Source of the DNA: a virus
Virus record (IMG/VR): IMGVR_UViG_3300034104_000729
Location: 1-27,966 of that record
Strand: one strand, 5' to 3'
Length of the DNA stretch: 27,966 nt
The first letter of the stretch is position 1, and each line of letters starts with the position of its first letter. A program made the position numbers and the translations under genes. This document shows positions 5,379 to 12,791 of this stretch, piece by piece. The notes below the pieces were generated by a model that did not search any database, was not told the origin of the DNA, and saw nothing but the letters and a program-made list of their open reading frames with translations.

Positions 5379-5565
5379 AAAACACATCAAAACCGATGGG
5401 CATGGATCTGCTCAGCAGCTAGGCAAAGTCCAGGAATATAAAGCCAAACCAAAAAAGTATAAATCAGACATTATCGAAAACTATTTAAAAGCCAGAGATC
5501 GGTTGTTCTGGCTAGAGGGTACGCCAGATCAAAGGTTAGAAATTGAGCAAAGATGGAAAGCATAA
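5371..5565 (+). CDS. Hypothetical basic protein, 64 aa
   Basis: The product is Lys/Gln-rich at its N-terminus (MAKKHIKTDGHGSAQQLGKV) with a helical C-terminus (IENYLKARDRLFWLEGTPDQ). It overlaps the next gene by 13 bases. I recognise no domain. Position in the recombination block and basic charge suggest a nucleic-acid-associated role, which is inference only. Confidence 0.6.
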   Translation: MAKKHIKTDGHGSAQQLGKVQEYKAKPKKYKSDIIENYLKARDRLFWLEGTPDQRLEIEQRWKA

Positions 5566-6008
5566 AAAGAGATGCTATGGAAATGTACCATAGCCGTAAA
5601 ACTGCAAAAGTAGTAAAACCAACTACAATACGTACTGAATGGCAAGAGCAACTGGCGTTCTGTAAGTGGTTAAAAATGCAATACCCAGAAGTGCGCTTTA
5701 GATCAGACATTCAATCAGCCGGTAAGCTGACACCTGCGATGCAAAATATTAAATTGATTATAGATCCGTTTAAAGGTTTCCCAGATATTACTATTTATTT
5801 AAAGCGAGGCAAATTTTGCGGTCTTATGATTGAAATGAAGCGAATAAACTCTGGTCTTTATCTTAAAGATGGTAGCTTGTCTAATTCAAAGCACGTACAA
5901 GAGCAGGGTAAAATGCATGAGTTTTTACGCGATAATGCATGGAAAGTTGAGTTTGCAGAGGGAATGGATGGGGCAATAGATTTATTTGAAAATTATTTGT
6001 TATATTAG
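5553..6008 (+). CDS. VRR-NUC domain nuclease
   Basis: The protein has 151 residues. WQEQLAFCKWLKMQYPEV (about 29-46) is followed by RFRSDIQSAGKLTPAM, FKGFPDITIYL (about 72-82) and GLMIEMKRINSG (about 90-101), then HVQEQGKMHEFLRDNAWKV and AEGMDGAIDLF. The G-F-P-D ... I-E-M-K pair and the downstream EQ and FAxG-like motif are the signature of the VRR-NUC branch of PD-(D/E)XK nucleases, found in phages as resolvase-like enzymes. A role in processing recombination or replication intermediates fits the neighbourhood. Confidence in the fold is high; the exact substrate is unknown. Confidence 0.85.
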   Translation: MESIKRDAMEMYHSRKTAKVVKPTTIRTEWQEQLAFCKWLKMQYPEVRFRSDIQSAGKLTPAMQNIKLIIDPFKGFPDITIYLKRGKFCGLMIEMKRINSGLYLKDGSLSNSKHVQEQGKMHEFLRDNAWKVEFAEGMDGAIDLFENYLLY

Positions 6009-6035
6009 CTTTGGAATTTAATCCCATTGTATTTG

Positions 6036-6092
6036 ATTAGGGACTTATACAGATGGAAATTATTAATTATATATCTGAGTGGCATCCCTAAT
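6036..6092 (+). promoter_or_regulatory. Long hairpin in leader of zinc-ribbon gene
   Basis: In the 105-base gap before ATG 6114, ATTAGGGA (6036-6043) pairs perfectly with TCCCTAAT (6085-6092), and inside it CAGAT (6050-6054) pairs with ATCTG (6073-6077). A TGTATTTG, one base off the -7 box, ends just before it at 6035. It may be a structured 5' leader; no T tract follows, so it is not a terminator. Confidence 0.4.
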
Positions 6093-6113
6093 GCTTCCAG
6101 ATTTTCTTAAATT

Positions 6114-6389
6114 ATGGACATTTCTTGTCAAAAATGCGGACTTGTTGGCGACTATAACGAGCAACAATCCGGTCCTCACAAAAGCGCCTACTGTAATGGA
6201 TGCGGAAGCTACATTAAACATTTACCACAGGGCAAACCAATTACTTTATATTTTGGTAAATACAAAGACCGAGAACTTTCAACACTTCAATCAGATGAAG
6301 AATTAAAGTATCTTATCTGGTTGTCTCAGGCGCCAGGTTTAAATCCAAAGTTAAAAACTGCCATTGATGCTCATATAAAGAAATCATGA
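6114..6389 (+). CDS. Zinc-ribbon protein with exodeoxyribonuclease X C-terminal-like domain
   Basis: The 91-residue product has a zinc ribbon at the N-terminus: CQKCG (Cys5, Cys8) and YCNGCGSY about 20 residues later. The second half, ITLYFGKYKDRELSTLQSD then EELKYLIWLS, resembles the short 'FGKYKGKxLSEL...D..YLxWL' domain found at the C-terminus of exodeoxyribonuclease X-like proteins and alone in many phages. It is probably a nucleic-acid-binding accessory of replication. Its stop overlaps the primase-helicase start by four bases. The competing frame from 6079 is a shadow and lacks these motifs. Confidence 0.7.
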   Translation: MDISCQKCGLVGDYNEQQSGPHKSAYCNGCGSYIKHLPQGKPITLYFGKYKDRELSTLQSDEELKYLIWLSQAPGLNPKLKTAIDAHIKKS

Positions 6390-8386
6390 CAGATCCAAAC
6401 ATATCGTATTTTAACAATATAGCACATACCAAAAAAGGTATGAGTTTAACATTTTCGGACTTTTTAGAAAAGATCAAAGATGGTTTTTGGCAAGATCAGG
6501 TTTTAAAATATAGGAATGAAAAGACACAAGAGAGCAAAAAAGCATTGCCTTATGTCACTATTTCTGGACTATTTAAGGAACGTAATTCAAGCCTATTAAC
6601 TCAGCATTCAGGGTTTATTGCTATTGACATTGATGGATTAAAAGACATAAATTTTGTGCGTGAGCAAATATGTTGCGATAATAATTTCTATGCAACCTTT
6701 GTATCATGCGGTGGTTCTGGTCTTTGTGCCATAGCTAAAATTAATCCTAAACTACATTTAGAGAGTTTTAACTACCTAAGCAAATATCTATACACAAAAT
6801 ACAACATTATAGAAGTAGACGAAAAATGCAAAGATGTAAGCCGGGCAAGGTTCGTTTCTTATGATCCTGATTTATACATTAATAAGGATGCAATAGAAGT
6901 GCAAGTAAAAGCCTATGCAAAAGATAAAAAAGAGGCTACTAGTTACGTATTTGTTGAGTCAGAATTTACTAATGTTATTCAAAATATTATAGATCAAAAA
7001 GTAGATGTAACCTCTGATTATGGGGACTGGATAAATATTGGATTTGCTTTAGCCGGTAAGTTTGGCGAAAATGGCAGGTCTTATTTTCATGCTTTAAGTT
7101 CATTAAATGCTGATTATAATCAGAATAAAACAGACCAGAAGTATAGTCATTTAATCCGTACTAAAAAGGATCCTACAGTACCGATTGATTTTATTTACAA
7201 TCTGGCTAAAAAAGAAAATATTAAAGTTGAGGCAATAGATGAAAAAAATATTATTAATCAGCTAAAGCTATTTATTCAGAAAAATTACAATATGAAGCGG
7301 AATGATATAAGCCGAAATATTGAAATTGATGATAAACCTATAACAGATATTGATCTAAATTCAATCTTTATTAACTGCAAAACATTTATAGACAAAGCAA
7401 ATAAGGAACTTGTAAAAAGCGTAATATTCTCAGATTTTACTAAAACCTATAATCCGTTTCATGTTTTCTTGCTTACAAATATTAAAATTAAAGGAACTGG
7501 AAATATTGATAAACTGATTAGTACAATTACAACCGATACCCAAAACCATGATTTATTTATAAAGAAATGGCTCACATCCTTAATGGCGTCAATCAATGGT
7601 AAACATTCACCTTTGGTCCTGGTATTAGTCGGAGGTCAGAATACAGGTAAAACCGAATGGTTTAGGCGTTTACTTCCAGATGAGTTAAAATCTTATTATG
7701 CAGAAGATAAGCTAGATCAGGGCAAAGATTCTGACATCCTAATGACTAAGAAGCTGATAATCATGGATGATGAAATGGGAGGTAAATCTAAAGCCGAAGC
7801 TAAAATGCTTAATCGGTTAACATCTAGCCAGACATTTTCAATACGTGAGCCTTATGGCGTTGTTTCCGTTGATTTAAACCGATTAGCTATGCTTTGCGGT
7901 ACAACTAACATCGAAGGACTTTTAAGCGATCCTACAGGTAATAGGCGAATACTGCCAGTCAAGGTGCTAAGTATAGATCATCAACTTTACAATTCAATAG
8001 ATAAAAAGGCTTTGTTTATGGAAATGTATCATCTCTATAACTCTGGTTATAATCATAATTTATCAGGGGATGACATCCAGATACTTAATGCTAGTACCGA
8101 TGAATTTAAAGCAGTATCTCAAGAAGAGGACATGATTTTAAAGTATTTTGAAATACCTACCAATGTAAATGAATCTGAGTTTTTCTCATCTACTGAAATT
8201 CTAAGCTACATTAAAGTTAGGTCACAGATTACGCTATCGCCTGTCATGATAGGTCTTAGAATGAAGTCTATTGGATTTAACAGGCGAATGAAGAAGGTAA
8301 ACAACATACCTGTCTATGTTTGGGAGGTAAGTACAATAAACACTAACCAGGTGCATACTAATGGCTATAATCACGATGTTTTTTAG
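6386..8386 (+). CDS. Primase-helicase: BT4734-like N-domain, PriCT-2, VirE-type AAA+ helicase
   Basis: The protein has 666 residues. The N-terminal part (about 40-170) contains KALPYVTISGLF, SGFIAIDIDGL and TFVSCGGSGLCAIAKI, matching the BT4734-like/VirE N-terminal domain with its catalytic D-x-D. Around 197-258, DYGDWINIGFALAGKFGENG matches PriCT-2. The C-terminal half is a VirE/superfamily 3-like AAA+ domain: Walker A GGQNTGKT (about 415-422), Walker B LIIMDDEM (about 457), and a sensor/arginine region ending TNIEGLLSDPTGNRRILPVKV. It should prime and unwind DNA at the phage origin. The gene stop lies in the first iteron of the repeat cluster that follows, which places initiator and origin side by side. 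Confidence 0.9.
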   Translation: MTDPNISYFNNIAHTKKGMSLTFSDFLEKIKDGFWQDQVLKYRNEKTQESKKALPYVTISGLFKERNSSLLTQHSGFIAIDIDGLKDINFVREQICCDNNFYATFVSCGGSGLCAIAKINPKLHLESFNYLSKYLYTKYNIIEVDEKCKDVSRARFVSYDPDLYINKDAIEVQVKAYAKDKKEATSYVFVESEFTNVIQNIIDQKVDVTSDYGDWINIGFALAGKFGENGRSYFHALSSLNADYNQNKTDQKYSHLIRTKKDPTVPIDFIYNLAKKENIKVEAIDEKNIINQLKLFIQKNYNMKRNDISRNIEIDDKPITDIDLNSIFINCKTFIDKANKELVKSVIFSDFTKTYNPFHVFLLTNIKIKGTGNIDKLISTITTDTQNHDLFIKKWLTSLMASINGKHSPLVLVLVGGQNTGKTEWFRRLLPDELKSYYAEDKLDQGKDSDILMTKKLIIMDDEMGGKSKAEAKMLNRLTSSQTFSIREPYGVVSVDLNRLAMLCGTTNIEGLLSDPTGNRRILPVKVLSIDHQLYNSIDKKALFMEMYHLYNSGYNHNLSGDDIQILNASTDEFKAVSQEEDMILKYFEIPTNVNESEFFSSTEILSYIKVRSQITLSPVMIGLRMKSIGFNRRMKKVNNIPVYVWEVSTINTNQVHTNGYNHDVF

Positions 8387-8434
8387 GTAGTAAGGTAGTA
8401 AGGTATAGGATTTTATTAAACAACCTTACTATCT

Positions 8435-8456
8435 GCGTTTAAACACACTTAAAGCC
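8435..8456 (+). repeat. GCGTTTAAA repeat, copy 1
   Basis: GCGTTTAAACAC-ACTTAAAGCC, matching 8585-8606 at 18 of 22 positions. Each copy sits outside the AT-rich core of the origin candidate, one per side, suggesting a second protein-binding site type. Confidence 0.5.
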
Positions 8457-8468
8457 ATAAAAGTAGTA

Positions 8469-8488
8469 AGGTAGTAAGGTAGTAACTA
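8469..8488. repeat. 20-bp inverted repeat, left arm
   Basis: AGGTAGTAAGGTAGTAACTA, a perfect reverse complement of 8562-8581. It consists of two and a half iterons, so the inverted repeat places iterons in opposite orientation on the two sides of a 73-base AT-rich centre. Confidence 0.75.
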
Positions 8489-8561
8489 TATTTTATATAA
8501 TATATGAAGTAGTAATATGTGTACATATATATTTGTAGAGGGTTTACAAAATTACATTTTC

Positions 8562-8581
8562 TAGTTACTACCTTACTACCT
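8562..8581. repeat. 20-bp inverted repeat, right arm
   Basis: TAGTTACTACCTTACTACCT, the perfect reverse complement of 8469-8488. The two arms could form a cruciform or long stem enclosing the AT-rich core. Confidence 0.75.
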
Positions 8582-8584
8582 ATT

Positions 8585-8606
8585 GCGTTTAAATACGTTT
8601 AAAGGC
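8585..8606 (+). repeat. GCGTTTAAA repeat, copy 2
   Basis: GCGTTTAAATAC-GTTTAAAGGC; contains CGTTTAAA twice (8586-8593 and 8596-8603) and mirrors copy 1 at 8435-8456 across the core of the origin candidate. Confidence 0.5.
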
Positions 8607-8741
8607 ACTTTTTAAAAATTCAACCCTACTACCTTTTGCTAAAAGTAGTAAGGTTAGGAGCAAAAAATGAGTAAAAAAAGGGTAAAATCCTTACATTATG
8701 TTAAATAGAAACCAAAAAATAATGAATAATTAGTAATTAAA

Positions 8742-8981
8742 ATGACAGTTGCAGAGAAAAGTATGGCAATGAGTTACATACTCAGCCAACTATTAATAGA
8801 GAATTTAGAAATTGTTTGCCTGGAGGTAAAAGATAAGCCAGAGTTTGGCAAACTAAACGATAAGTTAATGAAGTTAAAAGGTGCATCTAAAAATGCCTTC
8901 AGAATACTAGAAAAGAATACAGAGCAACCAGATCGGTTAAAAAATGAGATAGAAGAATTGTTAGGAACATTATGGGATTAA
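8742..8981 (+). CDS. Hypothetical helical protein, 79 aa
   Basis: The product is all-helical in appearance: MTVAEKSMAMSYILSQLLIE, LEVKDKPEFGKLNDKLMKLK, then RILEKNTEQPDRLKNEIEEL. It has no Cys-rich or catalytic motifs, and I recognise no family. It is the only gene between the origin candidate and the packaging genes, and is read in the same direction. It might be an origin or replication accessory, or the last early gene; this is guesswork from position. Confidence 0.65.
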   Translation: MTVAEKSMAMSYILSQLLIENLEIVCLEVKDKPEFGKLNDKLMKLKGASKNAFRILEKNTEQPDRLKNEIEELLGTLWD

Positions 8982-9001
8982 AGTATATTCTATTAATTTA
9001 A

Positions 9002-9009
9002 TACCTTTG
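9002..9009 (+). promoter_or_regulatory. Bacteroidetes -7 box (TACCTTTG) before packaging genes
   Basis: TACCTTTG fits TAnnTTTG in the 54-base gap before the terminase small subunit gene; ATG 9036 is 26 bases downstream, giving a leader of about 20 bases. It would drive the packaging/head operon up to the terminator at 14732-14765. No -33 box is obvious. Confidence 0.5.
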
Positions 9010-9035
9010 TTTTTGAATAATCAAATTATTTCAAA

Positions 9036-9326
9036 ATGGAAAATAGAGGCGGATCTAGAGAAAATGCAGGTAGAAAACCAAAGTCAGACGAAATAGCTTT
9101 AATCGCAAGACTATCGCCAATGGATAACCTAGCGTTAAAATTATTGAATGATAAGTTAGAGGATGGTGATATGGCAGCGCTTAAAATGTTTATGGAATAC
9201 AGGTGGTCTAAACCAAAGCAAGAGGTTGCCATTGATGGTGATTTAATGCTAAGTATTCCGGCACCTGTGATCTACAATACTGCACCACCAATAGCTAATA
9301 ATGAAAATGATATAGAGGATGTTTAA
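9036..9326 (+). CDS. terS: Terminase small subunit, putative
   Basis: The protein has 96 residues. The basic start NRGGSRENAGRKPKSDE is the 'GGxRxGAGRKPK' opening common in DNA-binding terminase small subunits of Bacteroidetes phages. It is followed by a helical part (SPMDNLALKLLNDKLEDGDM, AALKMFMEYRWSKPKQEV) and an acidic tail. It lies directly before, and overlaps by eight bases, the large-subunit gene. Its expected role is recognising the packaging site and recruiting the motor. It is shorter than many TerS proteins, so the call leans on context. Confidence 0.7.
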   Translation: MENRGGSRENAGRKPKSDEIALIARLSPMDNLALKLLNDKLEDGDMAALKMFMEYRWSKPKQEVAIDGDLMLSIPAPVIYNTAPPIANNENDIEDV

Positions 9327-10485
9327 ATGCTCACCTGTTTTTTATAAGAATTATAATTACAAAGAGAAGGTCCTAATCAATCAAGGTGGGACATCTTCAA
9401 GCAAAACCTATTCTATTATGCAACTGCTATTTTACAAAGCAGTCACAGAGCAGAGATCAGTTATAACAGTAGCCGGTGAATCATTGCCTAACCTAAGAAA
9501 AGGTGCTTACAGGGATGCTGAAAATATCTTTGCGGATAACAAATATCTACAATCTCAATTAAAGTTCTGGAATAAGACAGAACGGATAATCTATTTTAAG
9601 AATGGTTCTTTGATTGAGTTTGTTTCATTCGAAAATGAGCAATCTGCTAAGAATGGTAAGCGTGACTATTTATTCGTAAATGAGGCTAATGGTATAAGTT
9701 ATCAGATATATTGGCAGTTATCCATAAGGACAAAGAATCAAATTTACATTGATTATAATCCCACAAATGAGTTCTGGGCGCATACTAAACTAATTGGTCA
9801 GCCAGATACAAAACTGATCATCTCAGACCATAGACATAATCCATTTCTATCAGAAGAGGATCATGAAAGAATAGAAGCAATAAAAGACTTAGATCTGGAA
9901 CTATGGCGAGTATATGCCAGAGGCTTAACAGGTAAGATTGAGGGCGTTATCTTTAGGAACTGGGCAATATGTGAGGCAATACCAGAGAATGCTGAATTAA
10001 TTGCATTTGCGATTGACTTTGGATTCACGAATGATCCGACAGGCATAATAGAAGTTTATAAGTCTGGTGGCGAATTATGGGTGAATGAGATGTGTTATGA
10101 GACCAGGTTAACTAATATGGATATATGCAGAAAGTTGCGTGAGTTTGGTGTAACAGAGGACCAAGAGATTATAGCAGACTCAGCAGAGCCTAAATCAATA
10201 CAGGAAATCTATGCAGAAGGATTTAACATTCATGGCGCAATGAAAGGACCAGACTCGATCAAGCAAGGCATCGACATTCTTAAAAGATATAAGATAAATG
10301 TAACGGCAAATAGCCATAACTTTAAAAAGGAATTATTTAGTTATATTTGGAAAAAAGATAAGACAGGCAGGATGCTTAACGAGCCTATTGATGCTTTTAA
10401 CCACCTGATAGATCCGTTGCGTTACGTGGCATTAAATAAGTTAGCATCTAAGATTAAACAAGAATATTCATTTGATTGGAATTAA
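9319..10485 (+). CDS. terL: Terminase large subunit (Terminase_3 family)
   Basis: The protein has 388 residues, normal for the family. The N-terminal ATPase has Walker A NQGGTSSSKT (about 21-30) and Walker B DYLFVNEAN (about 116-123) with the catalytic Glu. The C-terminal RNase H-like nuclease shows IDFGFTNDPTG (about 231-241), IIADSAEPKSI (about 287-297) and FNHLIDPLRYV (about 359-369), providing the metal-binding acidic residues. It pumps DNA through the portal and cuts concatemers. It forms an operon with the small subunit (8-base overlap) and the portal gene, which starts two bases after this stop codon. Confidence 0.95.
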   Translation: MFKCSPVFYKNYNYKEKVLINQGGTSSSKTYSIMQLLFYKAVTEQRSVITVAGESLPNLRKGAYRDAENIFADNKYLQSQLKFWNKTERIIYFKNGSLIEFVSFENEQSAKNGKRDYLFVNEANGISYQIYWQLSIRTKNQIYIDYNPTNEFWAHTKLIGQPDTKLIISDHRHNPFLSEEDHERIEAIKDLDLELWRVYARGLTGKIEGVIFRNWAICEAIPENAELIAFAIDFGFTNDPTGIIEVYKSGGELWVNEMCYETRLTNMDICRKLREFGVTEDQEIIADSAEPKSIQEIYAEGFNIHGAMKGPDSIKQGIDILKRYKINVTANSHNFKKELFSYIWKKDKTGRMLNEPIDAFNHLIDPLRYVALNKLASKIKQEYSFDWN

Positions 10486-10486
10486 A

Positions 10487-11929
10487 ATGGGCGTATTTTC
10501 TAAAATATTCAAGGCTGATATAGAAAAGGCAGCTACTACTCAGTTAGAGGCTTTAATGCCAGGACTTCAACAACAGATAACTGCTAACCTTTATAATCAG
10601 AATGTTTTTGGTTGGATTGGTAATAATCAGGTTATAGTTGATTTTGAAGATAAGGTAAAATTTGTAGATGAAGGATATAAGAAAAACGCCGACATATATA
10701 CCTGTATTGATATTATATCAAAGAAAATAGCTGAATGCGCTTATTCGCTTTATGAGGTTAAAGAGGGCGTAAGTAAAAAAGATTTAAAGGTATTTGAGAA
10801 TATGTCAATGGCTGAGGGTGCATCTGCTAAGATGCGGACTTTGCAACTTAAAGAGCAGATGTTTAATCAAGTAGAAAGCAATCCAATTCTGGACTTACTA
10901 GCAAAGCCTAATCCTCAGCAGACTTATGAAGAATGGATGACTGATTTAGCAGGATTCTTTTTATGCACAGGCGATGGTTATATCTTTGGAAATGGCAAAG
11001 ATCCTGCAATGACTGAGAAACAAATCTGGTCACAGTTATATTCTTTGCCGTCACAGTTTATAGAGATTATCTCAGGTGGTATGTTTGAGCCAATCAAAGG
11101 TTATCAGATGCGTTCAGTTTATATGACCGAAGTGCCAATACCGGCTAATCAGGTTTTGCATTTTAAATCTTTTAATCCAGACTTTACTTTGACAGGTGCG
11201 CAACTATACGGACAATCGCCTATAAAAGCTATTTACCGGAACGTGCTAAAAGAGAATGAGGGCGATAACGAATTGCTAAAGCAGATTAGGAATGGCGGTG
11301 CTTATGGTTTTATCTCACCAGATGGACCAGGTGCATCGCTGACTAAAGATCAGATGAATGTGCTTAAAGAAAAGTTTGTCGAGGCAAAGCGTGGCGAAAC
11401 ATTAATGGATCGTATTTTTCCGAGTTCAGGTCCTTTGAAATGGACTCAGATAGGAATGCCATCAACTGATCTACAATTAATAGAATCGCTTAACATTGAT
11501 ACCAGAAAGATTTATGCAGCGTTTCACGTTCCTATACAGTTTTCGGGTAGTGAAGCTGCATCTACAGATAATAACATGGGATGGGCATCTAAGCAGTTAA
11601 TTTACAATGCAACCGCTCCATTATCTCGCAAGATAAGAGATGCAATCAACAAGTTTGTTTGTGAGCCATACGCTAAAGCATACGGCAAGAAATATTACTT
11701 TGATTTTGACTTTAGTTCTTATCCTGAAATGCAGGAGGATATGGCAAAGCTAACTGACTGGTTGGCTAACTCATATTGGATTACTCCTGATGAGAAACGT
11801 ATTGCTCAGGGTTACGATAAGATTAGCACTCCAGAAATGCAGAACATATACGTTCCCGCTAACTTAGTACCTATTGAGGAGTTATCTTTAGACCAGGCGT
11901 ATAACAATGCAACCATAAATGGCAAGTAG
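10487..11929 (+). CDS. Portal protein (HK97/SPP1-like)
   Basis: The protein has 480 residues from ATG 10487; an in-frame TTG at 10472 would overlap the terminase gene and is less likely. YKKNADIYTCIDIISKKIAE (about 62-81), LLAKPNPQQTYEEWMTDLAG and CTGDGYIFGNG are typical of HK97-type portal proteins, as are the downstream NQVLHFK and LYGQSPIKAIY stretches. A dodecamer of it forms the DNA entry vertex and docks the terminase. Gene order TerL-portal-MuF-protease-capsid supports the call. The 3' end overlaps the next gene by 11 bases. Confidence 0.93.
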   Translation: MGVFSKIFKADIEKAATTQLEALMPGLQQQITANLYNQNVFGWIGNNQVIVDFEDKVKFVDEGYKKNADIYTCIDIISKKIAECAYSLYEVKEGVSKKDLKVFENMSMAEGASAKMRTLQLKEQMFNQVESNPILDLLAKPNPQQTYEEWMTDLAGFFLCTGDGYIFGNGKDPAMTEKQIWSQLYSLPSQFIEIISGGMFEPIKGYQMRSVYMTEVPIPANQVLHFKSFNPDFTLTGAQLYGQSPIKAIYRNVLKENEGDNELLKQIRNGGAYGFISPDGPGASLTKDQMNVLKEKFVEAKRGETLMDRIFPSSGPLKWTQIGMPSTDLQLIESLNIDTRKIYAAFHVPIQFSGSEAASTDNNMGWASKQLIYNATAPLSRKIRDAINKFVCEPYAKAYGKKYYFDFDFSSYPEMQEDMAKLTDWLANSYWITPDEKRIAQGYDKISTPEMQNIYVPANLVPIEELSLDQAYNNATINGK

Positions 11930-12767
11930 TGTTAAATACCACAAAACTTATTTAAAGCTACATAAAGAGTATGAGGCTTATGCTTACCCTATTATCAAAA
12001 AGGCTTTAGATGACCAGACTGGTGCCGTTGCTGACTTTGTGAATGAAGATAACTTTGATAACATCGAGTTATACATTCAGTTCTTATTACAACAAAAACC
12101 TTTGTATTCTGGCTTAGAAAAGATTTATACAAAGGTTGGCGTATCAGCTGCGACCTTTAGCTATGATTGGATTCGTAATTCAGTACCTAAAACTAAAAAG
12201 GATTTTATAATTGATTTCTTTAATGCTGCATGGTATGAAGAGATGGTAAATTTCTTTAGGCTTGTTGGTGGAACTACAGTTCAGGGTATTGATGATACAA
12301 CAAGGAATATCATTAATAACTTATTATCTAATATTTTAGGACAAAATTTGTCCAGAAGAGATCAGGCTAAACTATTTCAAGAAACCTTAAATGATCCGGA
12401 ATATAATAGAGCAAGGTCTTTAGTTATTGCAAGAACTGAATCAACAAAAGCGGCAAACTATGGCATTAACATGGGTGCTAGGAGTTCTGATTACGAGGTG
12501 CAAAAGTTCTGGATTAACACAAAGGATAAACGTACTAGGAGAAGTCATTTGCTAATGACGCAAGATCGCATAGGATTAAATCAGCCATTTATAGTTGGTG
12601 GAACTCCAATGATGTATCCTGGTGAAGTTGGCGCACCTGCGGCTGAGGTTGTTAATTGCCGTTGTGTAATGGCTACCGAAGCGATAAAGGATGCTGATGG
12701 ATTGCCGATACTAAAACCGAGAACGCCTGAGTATCTAAGAAAATTAAAAGAAATAGATAACGATTAG
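11919..12767 (+). CDS. Phage Mu F-like minor head protein
   Basis: The protein has 282 residues. The second half holds the MuF domain: ARSLVIARTESTKAANYGIN (about 164-183), then FWINTKDKRTRRSHLLMTQD, and the closing VVNCRCVM (about 243-250) where two Cys flank Arg. The N-terminal part is helical. MuF-domain proteins are minor head components next to the portal, involved in head morphogenesis or as carriers of ejected domains. Its location between portal and protease is canonical. No extra toxin domain is fused here. Confidence 0.88.
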   Translation: MASSVKYHKTYLKLHKEYEAYAYPIIKKALDDQTGAVADFVNEDNFDNIELYIQFLLQQKPLYSGLEKIYTKVGVSAATFSYDWIRNSVPKTKKDFIIDFFNAAWYEEMVNFFRLVGGTTVQGIDDTTRNIINNLLSNILGQNLSRRDQAKLFQETLNDPEYNRARSLVIARTESTKAANYGINMGARSSDYEVQKFWINTKDKRTRRSHLLMTQDRIGLNQPFIVGGTPMMYPGEVGAPAAEVVNCRCVMATEAIKDADGLPILKPRTPEYLRKLKEIDND

Positions 12768-12791
12768 TATATTTACATAAAATTTTTTAAT

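Larger units (their letters stand above)
8385..8655. other. Iteron cluster, probable phage replication origin
   Basis: This non-coding stretch holds eleven copies of the 8-mer GTAGTAAG or one-mismatch variants: forward at 8387, 8395, 8463, 8471, 8479, 8509 and 8645; reverse at 8425, 8564, 8572 and 8625. Forward copies are in tandem with period 8. Between the two main clusters is an AT-rich core (8487-8560). The layout of iterons, inverted arm and AT-rich core directly after a primase-helicase gene is what an origin looks like. Function is inferred. The rest of the 8387-8741 gap (8656-8741) is AT-rich with no feature I can support. Confidence 0.65.

Noticed and set aside
6079-6306. 75-aa + strand ORF starting GTG in another frame over the zinc-ribbon gene
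   Set aside because: It lies almost entirely within the frame that carries the zinc ribbon and FGKYK module, and its own translation shows no domain.
8463-8581. Inverted repeat at the origin read as a transcription terminator
   Set aside because: The arms are 73 bases apart with no T tract after the right arm; tandem iterons on both sides explain the symmetry better.
8667-8708. 13-codon ORF (MSKKRVKSLHYVK) after the repeat cluster, preceded by AGGAG
   Set aside because: Too short to support, and the Shine-Dalgarno-like AGGAG is not informative in a genome whose other genes lack it.
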